From positions 7,046,815-7,110,814 of the forward strand of contig CM035351.1 of NCBI GenBank assembly GCA_020137815.1: DNA of 64,000 bases. Reading direction: 5' to 3'. This document shows, piece by piece, positions 45,171 through 64,000 of the stretch. The notes under the pieces are model-generated. The model was given only the letters and a program-made list of their open reading frames with translations, was not told where the DNA came from and ran no database searches. The position numbers were made by a program, and so were the translations under genes. Within the stretch, counting starts at the first letter, position 1, and every line of letters begins with the position of its first letter. This DNA is from Hormiphora californensis (lineage: Eukaryota > Ctenophora > Tentaculata > Cydippida > Pleurobrachiidae).

Positions 45171-46600
45171 AATAGAATGTGTACAATGGTGACCGCATGA
45201 TTGTTAGCACAATTATCAAATCGAAAACTAACAACTCCTGCACGCAAAGTTACTCACGCCAACAATCTATATTTGTCCTAGCCAGGGTACAATAATTATG
45301 TACCAGTTGCCTCTACAGAACGGTGAAATAATACACATTAATTAAATATTGAGAAGTAGACATGAAAACGTGGCTTTCCAAATACCGGAATAGTGGAACA
45401 GTGCTATTTCATAGTTACCCATAGTAGTAATTTTAGGATAATAATTTGTATAGACCGAGAACTGTAGTAACTTTTCAAATTACATTTCGAATAGACAGAA
45501 GAAACAGACAAAAAACCTAAACAGGCAAACAGACAAACTAAACAGACAAACAAACAGACAATAAAACTCACCGTTTGTGACTGGATCATGCTATCATTCA
45601 GCTAAAATGAAGGTAGAGGAATAAGATGGAGAGGGGGTGCAGGGATTAAAGGGGATAGGAAAAAAATAGAGATTGGTAGAGCATAGGGGAAGGGGTGGCC
45701 GTGGGTACAACGATTTTTATGTAGAATCTGGGTTAAGTAGGGGTTCTAGCGAAGACAGAGAATTTACAAAGTCTTAGGAATATATAATCAATAGCATAAA
45801 CAGCACTAAAACTAATCACTTTACATTATAACTACATTATATTTCTATAAAATATATGAACACATCAAGTATCTTAATCAACAAGTCCCAGACTCTACAA
45901 CATAAAATATAAACATATTACCATTTAAACAGTGTAAACTATCAGTATAACCATATTAAATATAACTATTATAAAGTCAACAAGCAAAGAAGCGCTTGGA
46001 GTTGCACAATTTCTGAAAGGACGATAATATATCCCTTCTGATTGCCTGTTAAGGTCAAATGATCCTGTTACGAAAACTAAAATTATTACGAACACCCTCC
46101 GCAGAAACGGGCAAACAGCCAACAACCCTCTCTCGTCATACAGCTCGTGGAGAGACACGAGTTATCTGACAAGTTCTATACATTTCCAAGCGAGATCTGA
46201 ATTACAAAGTTACTCAAGGTAAGAAATCACTGCATGCAACATATTCGTATGGAGGAGGGTGGGGTCAAAACAGTACAAATCTCTAGGTACAATTTGTAGT
46301 AAGCCCCCGACTTCCTCATTTCCTCTCTCTCCCTCTCTCGGATTGGATGCATCTTTTAATTCTAGCTCACAGGGAACGTGAGATTGCGAATATGGAATAG
46401 GTGCACTAATCTAAATCCGGGAGAGGGACAAGAGAAATAGGCGAGGGAAAAAAATAAAAAATGTGGAAATAAAGTACGCATATAAAAATCGTGGTTAATT
46501 AAAATATGATGCTCAAAATTCATGTGTTGCCTCTAGAGAGGGAAGAGTGAGATAGATAGGTGGGAAATTCTTCTCATAAATAACGCTCCAGCTTTATACT
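45171..46600. other. Intergenic region, no feature found
   Basis: A/T-rich sequence with a small (ACAGACAAACA)n patch at 45495-45562. I find no credible gene, hairpin or mobile element. Confidence 0.4.
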
Positions 46601-46619
46601 AGCGCGGATATTATGTGGA

Positions 46620-46620
46620 A

Positions 46621-46674
<54 letters not shown>

Positions 46675-46715
46675 TGATAGAGATAGAGAGAGGGAAGAGA
46701 GAGAGAGCGAGAGAG

Positions 46716-46780
<65 letters not shown>
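46620..46780. repeat. (GA)n microsatellite pair
   Basis: Two clean GA tracts (46622-46671 and 46718-46777) separated by a degenerate GATAGAGA segment. Confidence 0.93.
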
Positions 46781-46781
<1 letters not shown>

Positions 46782-47304
46782 AGTAGCACACTCAAAGAGT
46801 AGCCTGTTATCTCAGGGAGAGGGTAGAAAAGTGAAGTTAATACAAAAATGTGAAACGAGACACGATGTAAAGAAAGATAGTGAGTTTGTGGAAATTGGAA
46901 AATAAAACAGAGTGTGCAGTTTGTATCGGAACAAGCTGAGGAACAGGGAGTTGAAATGAGTTGGGAACCTAAGGCCGGACTATTATCCAGATAGCGGTTC
47001 TGCACCAACAACAACATCCAACAAAGTAACTCACAGCAACATCGTAACACAATACAATGATAAAGACCTACCCCTCTCTCTCCCCATCTTTGCTCTCTTT
47101 CTCAAAGGCTAACAATATGAATAAAACATGTGTAAAGCTGTACAATAATGGTCACTTATTGAACATATTATTCAAAAGAACTTTCTCTACTAACTTGATC
47201 CCGATAAATATGTAAATATATAATAATAAACACGATAACTTGCAGCTCGCTGCTGTATTGTGCTACAAGATGACTACAAGATGACTAAAAAGTACAAGAT
47301 AACA

Positions 47305-47402
47305 ACCCTTCACTATAAATGAATGGCAGAACCCACTAGGTAGGGACTACCCCTCCACTATAAATGAATGGCAGAACCCACTAGGTTGGGACTACCCCTC
47401 CA
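47305..47402. repeat. 62-base duplication downstream of TEP1
   Basis: Two copies of CACTATAAATGAATGGCAGA + ACCCACTAGGT + GGGACTACCCCTC lie about 62 bases apart, just beyond the TEP1 stop codon in the likely 3' UTR. Confidence 0.85.
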
Positions 47403-47458
47403 CAAGTGAATAGTTACTACCCCTACATATGTATGCTACATGTACATGATATACCAAG

Positions 47459-57167
<9,709 letters not shown>

Positions 57168-57408
57168 TTCTTGAGAATTACACCATCAGAATCCTAAATA
57201 GGGAGAAGCGAGTTTAGATTATTTGAGATTATACTCATTGCCAATGATTCAGTAGTAAAACGACTAAAATAAACTTTGTAAAAAATTTTGGAAAAAGGAA
57301 TAAATGAAGCAATAACGAGCACGCAAAAATAGCGGAGAAAAGGCACCTTCGATACGAATTAAAACAACACTCACACACTAAATTGTGGACATATAAAAAT
57401 ATCGTTGA

Positions 57409-57915
57409 TCAGCTCACTACTCGCTCAGTTATTTTCCTATGGCAGATGATGGACCTATCAAAATCCCCAATAAGTTCATCATGCATTTCTTGCAGCAAAT
57501 TCTCGCTCTCTTCCTCACTTCCACATCGAATAAAAAAGTACCTATCTCCCACTTGTTTACCCCTGTGCCGCACAATAATCTGCTTATCCATTTGCAGGCG
57601 GACAAAGTGACGCAATTGTTCCTCGTCTATCTCACAAGATGGCATCTTGACGTACAGTTCTGTTTCCTCACTCCCAAACTCGGGTGTTGGGTTGAGAACT
57701 GAGGGGGTGGCTGTCTGAATACTATCAACAGGGACGGTTAGGACCCTGAACTGTGGTGTTTCATCTACTTGATCTTCAGTATGATCGTCGGAGTCTGTTA
57801 TGTCGGGTTCTAGTTCTTCTGATGTTTTTGGGACTGTGACAGTTACAGTCGAGGATTCCTGTTGTTGTTCAAAGTATCTCAACCGAGACAGCCGAATACG
57901 CTCCTGGTCAGTCAT
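57409..57915 (-). CDS. Unrecognised 168-residue protein, paralogue A
   Basis: An intronless frame with start at 57915 and stop at 57409, about 740 bases upstream of TEP1 on the same strand. I do not recognise the family. It begins with a basic motif, RIRLSRLRYFEQQQ, followed by an acidic, Thr/Ser-rich linker (about residues 20-85). The C-terminal 80 residues look like a compact domain: ELYVKMPS (strand), EEQLRHFVRLQM (helix), IIVRHRG and RYFFIRC (strands), EEESENLLQEMHDELIG (helix). This order is reminiscent of an RRM-like fold, but that is inference. The next frame upstream (58414-58923) encodes a clear paralogue, which supports both as real genes. An alternative is a retrotransposed family. 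Confidence 0.65.
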   Translation of the reverse strand: MTDQERIRLSRLRYFEQQQESSTVTVTVPKTSEELEPDITDSDDHTEDQVDETPQFRVLTVPVDSIQTATPSVLNPTPEFGSEETELYVKMPSCEIDEEQLRHFVRLQMDKQIIVRHRGKQVGDRYFFIRCGSEEESENLLQEMHDELIGDFDRSIICHRKITERVVS

Positions 57916-58413
57916 TAGTTAGGAACCAGGATCATTGAGACTAAAACAGTTTAGTGGGTTGTTTACAATGCAATGAACCGTCGTTAGCAAACTTATACTA
58001 AACTGAACACCTAAGATAAAAGATGAAATAAATATTACAGTGTATTTTTTACAGACAGGTCATAAAAATCTTGAAAACAGAATAAAAAATGTTTTATAGG
58101 ACACTCTTGCTAAGCTTTGCCAAGTTAGACTGCCATTCACGCTAAGGCCCCAGTTAGAGATTCGACTACTGGCGCCAGTTTCTTGATGCCAGAGATTCAC
58201 ATTTCACTCTGCTGCTAACACTGCGAGCGGCGCCTACTTTCAATGCAATTTACATCGAAATTCCTGCTAGTCAACGAAGATGTCGCGTGCAGCAATGCTG
58301 CAGCAGCATGGTTCATTAGGAGTCTCCCAGCTAACTACTGGTGTCAGTTTCCTGCAGCCTGGTTTCAGTTTCCAATCTGCAACTGGAGCGTAAGCTAACA
58401 TTTTATAATTTAT
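57916..58413. other. Spacer between the two paralogues
   Basis: 498 bases without a coding frame. A TGCTGCAGCAGCA palindrome is at about 58292-58306, and GCGCCAGT / ACTGGCGCC words near 58170. It may hold the promoter of paralogue A. Confidence 0.4.
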
Positions 58414-58923
58414 CTACCGTGAACGCTTTGCCGTCATGATTGTCTCTTCACCAATAAGTTGTTCATTCATATCTATAATCAACTGTTCACACTGCTCCTC
58501 TCTTTCACACCTTATAAAAAAGTACCAGTACCAAAATTCATACTTATTTTGCTTCTTCCCCCTATATCGTACAAAAATGTTGGTGCCCATTTGCAAGCGA
58601 ACAAAGTGTCTAAATTGTTCTGCATCTATACCAATGAAATTCCCCTCGTCTTTTTCAGAAGATTGAAGTTTAACATAAATTTCAAATTTCTTGCTGCTAT
58701 CTCCAGGTCTTGAATTTAAAGTTGACAATGTTTCACTTTGATAATTGTCGTCCGACCCATCTAGAACTTGGTCCTGACTACAACACTTTCCGCTGGCATT
58801 ATTTAAAGACGAGTCTACCCGTCCCTCAACCGGTGTGTCGGTAAGTCCAAAAGTGAAGGAAGTAGATTCATGATTTTCCCAATAGTTCAACCGATGCATC
58901 CGAATAAGTTCTTCGCTAATCAT
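58414..58923 (-). CDS. Unrecognised 169-residue protein, paralogue B
   Basis: An intronless frame from ATG at 58923 to a stop at 58414, in tandem with the gene at 57409-57915. Shared features: an N-terminal LIRMHRLNYWENHES basic motif, a variable polar linker, and a C-terminal domain with FEIYVKLQSS, AEQFRHFVRLQMGTNIFVRY, WYFFIRCEREEQCEQLI and MNEQLIGEE. By eye the C-terminal domains are about half identical while the linkers are not alignable, so the ordered domain is under constraint. It has a 10-residue insertion (KKQNKYEFWYW) between the two central strands. No function is proposed. Confidence 0.65.
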   Translation of the reverse strand: MISEELIRMHRLNYWENHESTSFTFGLTDTPVEGRVDSSLNNASGKCCSQDQVLDGSDDNYQSETLSTLNSRPGDSSKKFEIYVKLQSSEKDEGNFIGIDAEQFRHFVRLQMGTNIFVRYRGKKQNKYEFWYWYFFIRCEREEQCEQLIIDMNEQLIGEETIMTAKRSR

Positions 58924-59264
58924 ATTTGAAAATTGGCCTCTGGTATTAGGGCCTCCTCAACTCCATTCTCCAACAATACATGTTGGAACTAAAAAGCATA
59001 GTGTAGATCTAACAATTGATAACACTTGAAACAGTCCGAACGATTATGGCAATCTGAAACAACACACATCTGTGATGCCATCATATTGAGTATTTGATAT
59101 TTCTAAATACATATTTGGAAATTACAGTCAGTGGTCAAGTTCAAAAGCCACATACGACAGAGAAAGGTACCTGGCCTGTGCCTCCGCCGACAGCCCTCAA
59201 CACTCAATAAGGCCCTCGGATGTCAGCCGCCAGGAATCTAAAAAAGCAAATTCCAAGTGAGGCG
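58924..59264. other. Intergenic region upstream of paralogue B
   Basis: No open frame or repeat of note. It is bounded on the right by the retrotransposon fragment. Confidence 0.35.
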
Positions 59265-59314
59265 ACTACTTAATGAACTTAATGAAACACTTTATTACAC
59301 AATCATAAAAGGTG

Positions 59315-59535
59315 TCAGTCTCTCCGACCTCCCCCCTTCGCCCGAACCGCTAGTACCCAATCCAAGATTGAATTCCCATTCTGAGTCACATAACCCTTCA
59401 CGGGTGGATTGTCCGGGTACTGATCGAGCCACCGTCCCAGCACGACCTTAAACGTGTCCAAAGTCTCTGCCGTGTTGACATTTTTCGGTAATGCATTCCA
59501 TAACCGAGCAGACCTTACACCGAAGGAGTAATAAT
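59315..59535 (-). mobile_element. 5'-truncated non-LTR retrotransposon fragment (reverse transcriptase C-terminus)
   Basis: The minus-strand frame reads SFGVRSARLWNALPKNVNTA then WLDQYPDNPPVKGYV and SILDWVLAV. This is the tail of a LINE ORF2, the same kind of sequence as at 60311-60931 (FGVRGAQIWNSLP; PDQPPVRGY; SLFDWRN). The 5' end joins a (TAA)n microsatellite at 59528-59551. Only the last 75 or so residues remain. Confidence 0.75.
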
Positions 59536-59551
59536 AATAATAATAATAATT

Positions 59552-60300
59552 CATGACATTTAATATACCGCTTAATAGTGTTTAAAATAAATGGCTTGCT
59601 ACTGATTCAATCAGATCGATGCTACACCATTTACCACTTTCTAAAGCGGTCCAAGAAAGGGCCAGTGGTAAAGGAGAGCCAATAACATATTTTTAACGCT
59701 CAGTCAAGTCTCAAGATAACATCAACATACTATGTATTAGTAAGAGAATATGCTATGATGATTATTTATAAATTAAGTAAATAAATTAATTTGATTGATA
59801 GAATTCGATTAAAAAGAGTGCAATCATATTTATTAATTGAATTAGTAATAAAGACATAATATAATACTATCTCTATTATAATTTGGAGATGAACGTCGTG
59901 ATGGTCGTTCGTTCAGTGCGTTTCTACGCGACAAGCTGCTCCTTTATTAAAACATCCAATGGCGTGTTGTGACGAAATATTGGTGAACTGACGTAACTAC
60001 GGCAGCCAAGAAGGAAATCACGCGGCGCGCACAGCACACACAGAAGACATTAGAAACTTTCAATTCAACTTCCTACCCGCGCGTTCCAGACACGTCATTT
60101 TGGTCGAGGTGTCGTCATAATCATTCATGTTGCTATAGGGACACCTTCTATTTCTACAGTTCTCTCAGATCTTCTGCTATCAGATCACATCAACCCTATT
60201 AGTTAACCTCATTAGTACCCCTGTCAGTGTCACATTTCTCATCATATTTATTTATTAAATCTATATAATAATTTACACAGTTTGATGTATAAAATTATCA
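59552..60300. other. A/T-rich spacer
   Basis: No gene found. The left part is A/T-rich. Around 59900-60100 the composition shifts to CG-containing text (CACGCGGCGCGCACAGCACA), possibly a promoter or an unrecognised repeat. Confidence 0.35.
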
Positions 60301-60310
60301 GCCCCTTTTT

Positions 60311-60931
60311 GTGGGCAAAAATCGGGCGCTCAGTGTATTTAGAGATAGGTCAGACGAGACCATGCTAACGTTGCTGAAATCAATCATTAGACCCCAGGTA
60401 GAGTACTGCTGTCCACTGTGGAGTCCTACTAAAAAGTCAGACATTGGATTAGTTGAGGAAACCCAGAGATACTTTACCCGTAGGATTAAAAGCTGTTCTG
60501 GTATGGGTTACTGGGACAGATTAAAGCATCTGAATTTACTGTCTCTTCAACGACGACGTGAGCGATATATGATTATCCACGTCTGGAAAGTTCTCCATAA
60601 GGTTGCACCTAACAGTACTGGGCTATTGTTCAATGAGCACCCCCGTCTTGGTATTAGGGCAGTGATTCCCCGTTATAATTACCTCGCAGCCAAAACCATC
60701 TCTGGACCATATGATGCATCTTTCGGTGTAAGAGGAGCCCAGATTTGGAACTCCTTGCCCCGTGCAGTGAGAGGATCTATCTCACTTCTCGAGCTGAAGC
60801 AGTCCCTTGGATCCTACTTATCCACTATCCCTGATCAGCCACCTGTTCGCGGTTATCGTGTGGAGCATAGTAACTCCCTTTTCGATTGGAGGAATGACCC
60901 AAGTGTTTTTAGAGAGATGAGCGATTCATGA
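60311..60931 (+). mobile_element. Truncated non-LTR retrotransposon, C-terminal ORF2 fragment
   Basis: A 206-residue open frame encodes LKSIIRPQVEYCCPLWSP, then ETQRYFTRRIKSC, RRRERYMIIHVWKVLH and FGVRGAQIWNSLP. These are typical of the region after the reverse transcriptase catalytic core in jockey/CR1-like LINEs. The catalytic FADD motif and the endonuclease are missing, so the copy is dead by 5' truncation. The surviving frame is intact, suggesting fairly recent insertion. Confidence 0.85.
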
Positions 60932-61946
60932 AGTTATTTTGCTTTTAATCGTGACTTGACTGCACATATAAATCGCTGACGTATTGTCTTCTGAGTGTTA
61001 GCTTTTGCTGAGCTGAAACTTTGTGTACCTAACTTAATCTATTTTATGAATGTTTATGAATGTTTAAATTATGGGAGTGTTATGGAACTTTGATGGAAAA
61101 CTCAAAGCCGGGCAACGAAGTACGCTAAACAGCCGGCTTTCTTCTTGGGAGCAGATGTTTAAACTCTGCTGGCAGTTAGTGATTATTTTGGAACATAATT
61201 TAGCAATTCAGTCTCCATAGTTACCGATTTAGTTGCCATGGCAACCATCAAATGTGGGAAAAAAGAGGTGAACACCCCTTATTTGAGGCGCACCCAATGG
61301 GTGCGCTAGTTCATGTTAAGAGAGAGATAAGTTAAGTTGAAGTATTTCGAGAATAATTCGTATATCACACTTTCCCTTACGAGTTACGTTCGCTTATGCA
61401 ATGCAAGGCTGGGAATGGAGGCCCGAAAACGTGTTCCGACGCAACGCGTTTTTCGGGCCTCCATAACATAAAGGGCCGGGCCGGAAAAACGGCCCTTTTT
61501 AATTTTTTCATTTTTTGATGTTTGTTTTGGGCTTCTTTTGATCTCGCGACCTGAATATTTTGCCGTGCGCGGCTGACCCCAGCAAATGTGTAAATTTAAA
61601 TTTCGCGCGTTACGTTTATACGTCGACATTTTACATTTTACATTTCGGTTTTCTGCAAATCTTTTTAAGGAAAAGTTGTCGCAAAAAAAATGCGCTGGAA
61701 GTCCCCCAGTGTTGAAAAGCGCTGCCTTATCCCGCGCTGCTATCGGGGGCCAGCAACGTTTGCCAACCCCCAGTGCGTGCGTTTTTGACGGCTACTAGCC
61801 TGATACAGGGGACTGCAGCTTAGCCCAAAAAAATGACGCATTTTTTTACTTTCAAACTTTTCAACACTACTTTAAACAAATTAATTTGAGCAGGAAGATG
61901 AATCTGATGTAACCGCCCCAAAGGGCAGGAAGACGAAACGCTGTTA
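60932..61946. other. Spacer with hairpins
   Basis: Contains a palindrome at about 61415-61466 (GGAGGCCCGAAAACG ... CGTTTTTCGGGCCTCC), immediately followed by GGGCCGGGCCGGAAAAACGGCCC, a second hairpin-like GC-rich block. No gene is supported. The ATGTTTATGA duplication at 61048-61062 is minor. Confidence 0.5.
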
Positions 61947-62516
61947 ATGTCGGAAACGAAGTACGAGGGTGATAACCCTATGATAAAACAATTGAAAGAG
62001 ACAGTAGATAACTTTGTTTCTGAAGTTTACCGGTTGAATTCGACTGATGATCCCAACACGATGAGTATCACCCTAGCTCAGTTTAATCAATGTTATAAAC
62101 AGATCCAAACTGCACCTGATTCAACGTTAACCAACGACAACGTAGCTTCGCCTTGCAAGCACTGGGGTTCGTATTTTAGACATTGTCTCAAGGACCGAAC
62201 TACGAGTGAAACAATTGAGGCTACTTCGCGTATTTTCCTCTCCAGTATGAAACTTGCCCGAGCAACAATGAACAATTTTAAAACTGTTATCAGCGTGGAA
62301 AACCTCGAGAAGCAGCTGCGTGAATGCAAAGAAGAACTTGACCGTCATCGGGTTAGCGTGATCGAGCTTCAGCAAACGGTTATCAACCAACAGAACCAAC
62401 AACTCAGTACAGTGACAGCATCAGGTGACAGCATCAGGTCCACTTTGAAACGGTTACGATTAGAAGATCCAGACGGCTGTTATTTCATCCGCAATAATGT
62501 TATCCAAGTGGGATAG
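61947..62516 (+). CDS. Unrecognised intronless 189-residue coiled-coil protein
   Basis: A complete frame from ATG at 61947 to TAG at 62514-62516. I do not recognise the family. The N-terminal half is polar with regular hydrophobics (MIKQLKETVDNFVSEVYRL; HWGSYFRHCLKD). Residues about 105-155 form a strong heptad-repeat coiled coil (VENLEKQLRECKEELDRHR ... VIELQQTVINQQNQQ). The last 30 residues are basic with LKRLRLEDPDGCYFIRNN. No signal peptide or membrane segment. No introns, in contrast to the large genes nearby; it could be a retrogene or an orphan gene. The composition and the lack of stops argue for a real protein, but there is no homology support. Confidence 0.55.
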   Translation: MSETKYEGDNPMIKQLKETVDNFVSEVYRLNSTDDPNTMSITLAQFNQCYKQIQTAPDSTLTNDNVASPCKHWGSYFRHCLKDRTTSETIEATSRIFLSSMKLARATMNNFKTVISVENLEKQLRECKEELDRHRVSVIELQQTVINQQNQQLSTVTASGDSIRSTLKRLRLEDPDGCYFIRNNVIQVG

Positions 62517-63395
62517 TTCCCTACAAATTAACTATTTATGTATGCTCATGTTTTGTATCTGTACCACTTTTGAAAGTGAGGAGTGTGCAGAGCGTTGGCT
62601 AGTAGTGCATGCTCCAATATTTTACACTATAAAGTGGTATATATAAATGATTATATTACATTTACATTTACATTTACTTATCATACGCTGAAGGCTGAAG
62701 CCTGAAGGCTCCCAGACTGGGAGTCCCAGTGCAGGTTTTCTTGACAGCTGCTGATGTAGGAGAATGCACCGAAGGCCGATTCTTTGATATTATATGACAA
62801 AGAGGACTTTCGGAAGGACATTGATACGAAGATGCGCTTTAGAAAGCGAGTTTTGATCGAAAGGACGCTTTAGTATAAGTCGATCGAGATAAACACTTTT
62901 CGCTCAAAAGCGATTTAAATATGTTAAATGTTGTTATTGTTATTGTTATTATATAATTTTATTGCAAGAGAACTCAGTTCTCACAGCTAACTTTATGGGT
63001 GTAATAGATATTACCAAAAAACTCGTTATCCTAGGCCTAGTATCCTACTCACAAATATGATATGGCGTAACGGAACCAGTTACAATAATTATACTATATT
63101 TTCACATTTCACAAACTGGATATCTTATAAGATATAAGATTTTGGCAATGGTCAAAATTTTGGTTATACTCAAATTAATTAATGTAATCATATCAAATGC
63201 TACTGCTGAGGCCACATGTGTGTACCACTACCTGCATTAGCCGTGTTGACAAATTTCTAATTTAATTGCGTTCTGCATACACTCGACTCTGCCAGCATTA
63301 ACCCAAGATGTTTTAGATGCAGGGCATTATAAATACACCTCTAACGTCTAATATCCAAAATACTATTAACTAATAGCTGACTTTTTACCAGGACA
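62517..63395. other. Intergenic spacer
   Basis: Contains a (TTACAT)n stretch at 62655-62680 followed by GAAGGCTGAAGCCTGAAGGC, and a (TTGTTA)n patch at 62928-62950. The two may mark ends of a decayed retroposon between about 62655 and 62950. No gene is supported. Confidence 0.4.
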
Positions 63396-64000
63396 CATGG
63401 AAGACAGCAGCGATGATTTAGACGTAAAACGGAAAATTGAGGAAACCATCAATAAGATAACGTTTCATGAAGATGAGTTGAAGCGGTTGCACGTTCAACT
63501 AAATGATTTGTATGCCCAAGTCCGGGGCGAGGATGACCCGGTTATACCCCGGAAACCAAGAGATCTTTCTTACTACTCGGCCCACCTCCACCGGACCCTC
63601 CCGAAACCACCTTCCAGTCACGGTACCATGCCTCGTTCTGCCACCAGCAACCTGAGTAACCTTTATTCAGCGTCAATGACAAATCTGAAGGACATAGACA
63701 ATTCGGATACTTTTTCATTGAAAAGTTTCAATAAGTTTTCTACTATTGATATGAAGTTTTTCAAGCGCTTCATTCGCCGTTCTCGGGCCTTGGAATCTGA
63801 TTCTGAAGAGTTCTCGAAGAGCAGCCCCAATCCGTCACTAGATGAACTGGATAGGCTAGGTCGCTCTGAAGAGGTAGACACGCATTGCTGTTGGAGAGAT
63901 TGCAATTTCATTTCATTTGTAGACGTTGTTAGTCAAGGAGACCCTTCTTTTCTCTCTCTCTATCCTTATTGCTCTCTCAATATATTCTTCTCTCTCTCTC
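63396..64000 (+). CDS. Unrecognised gene, first visible coding exon (3' end outside window)
   Basis: After an acceptor-like TTTTTACCAG at 63389 the frame opens with ATG at 63396 and stays open to about 63872, where GAAGAG|GTAGAC is a likely donor; the frame also happens to remain open to the window end. The encoded segment starts acidic, has a helical VKRKIEETINKITFHEDELK coiled-coil-like stretch, then a Pro/Ser-rich region (RTLPKPPSSHGTMPRSATSN), a basic patch (KFFKRFIRRSRALES) and a Ser/Glu-rich end. This looks like the flexible N-terminus of a larger cytoplasmic scaffold or signalling protein, but no family is recognised. After 63930 the sequence enters a (CT)n tract that is probably intron. 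Confidence 0.55.

Overview
The window is nuclear DNA from an animal, most likely an invertebrate. Its genes are intron-rich with GT-AG introns mostly of 50 to 1000 bases, its intergenic DNA is full of (CT)n/(GA)n microsatellites, minisatellites and fold-back transposons, and several genes belong to metazoan-type families (KANSL3, eIF4B, UNC50, DENND4, TEP1). I cannot name the species. No bacterial operons, CRISPR arrays, rRNA genes or convincing tRNA genes were found.

Layout. 0-7 kb, plus strand: the 3' end of UNC50 (Golgi/trafficking membrane protein), a complete KANSL3-like gene (NSL histone acetyltransferase complex) and a complete eIF4B-like gene (RRM plus Arg/Asp/Gly-rich tail). 7-9.6 kb, minus strand: a multi-exon gene derived from a pogo/Tigger transposase that seems to have lost its third catalytic acidic residue. 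10-14 kb: microsatellites, a 415-base satellite in four copies, and a 113-115-base array in five copies whose unit looks like a duplicated 59-base exon. 14.6-16.6 kb, plus: a six-exon, 285-residue protein of unknown family. 17-19.4 kb: a dense island of nested palindromic MITEs. 19.5-23.7 kb, plus: an eight-exon, 467-residue multipass membrane protein that resembles ferroportin (SLC40A). 24-27.5 kb: tandem repeats and low-complexity fold-back elements.

27.8-39.0 kb, minus: a DENND4/Crag-type Rab guanine nucleotide exchange factor (MABP, u/c/dDENN, zinc-ribbon-like Cys pairs). Its introns hold a 2.6 kb Mutator-like element with kilobase-scale inverted repeats. 40.1-42.7 kb: another 2.6 kb palindromic element. 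43-47 kb: GA-rich sequence, part of which looks like sequencing artefact. 47.5-57.2 kb, minus: a telomerase/vault-associated protein 1 (TEP1) homologue (TROVE, vWA, DUF4062, NACHT, WD40 repeats). It carries four reading-frame breaks within 0.8 kb and an intronic 642-base near-perfect palindrome. Just upstream lie two intronless tandem paralogues of an unrecognised family. 59-61 kb: two truncated non-LTR retrotransposon 3' ends. 61.9-62.5 kb: an intronless 189-residue coiled-coil orphan. 63.4 kb to the end: the 5' part of another gene.

The most unusual pattern is that short tandem repeats sit exactly across exon/intron boundaries. KANSL3 has it at three splice sites, TEP1 at one 5' splice site, DENND4 at one 3' splice site, and the 13.3-13.9 kb array repeats a whole exon-like unit. 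The genes are otherwise unrelated housekeeping loci and nothing suggests a functional cluster, except possibly TEP1 and the paralogue pair that shares its strand.
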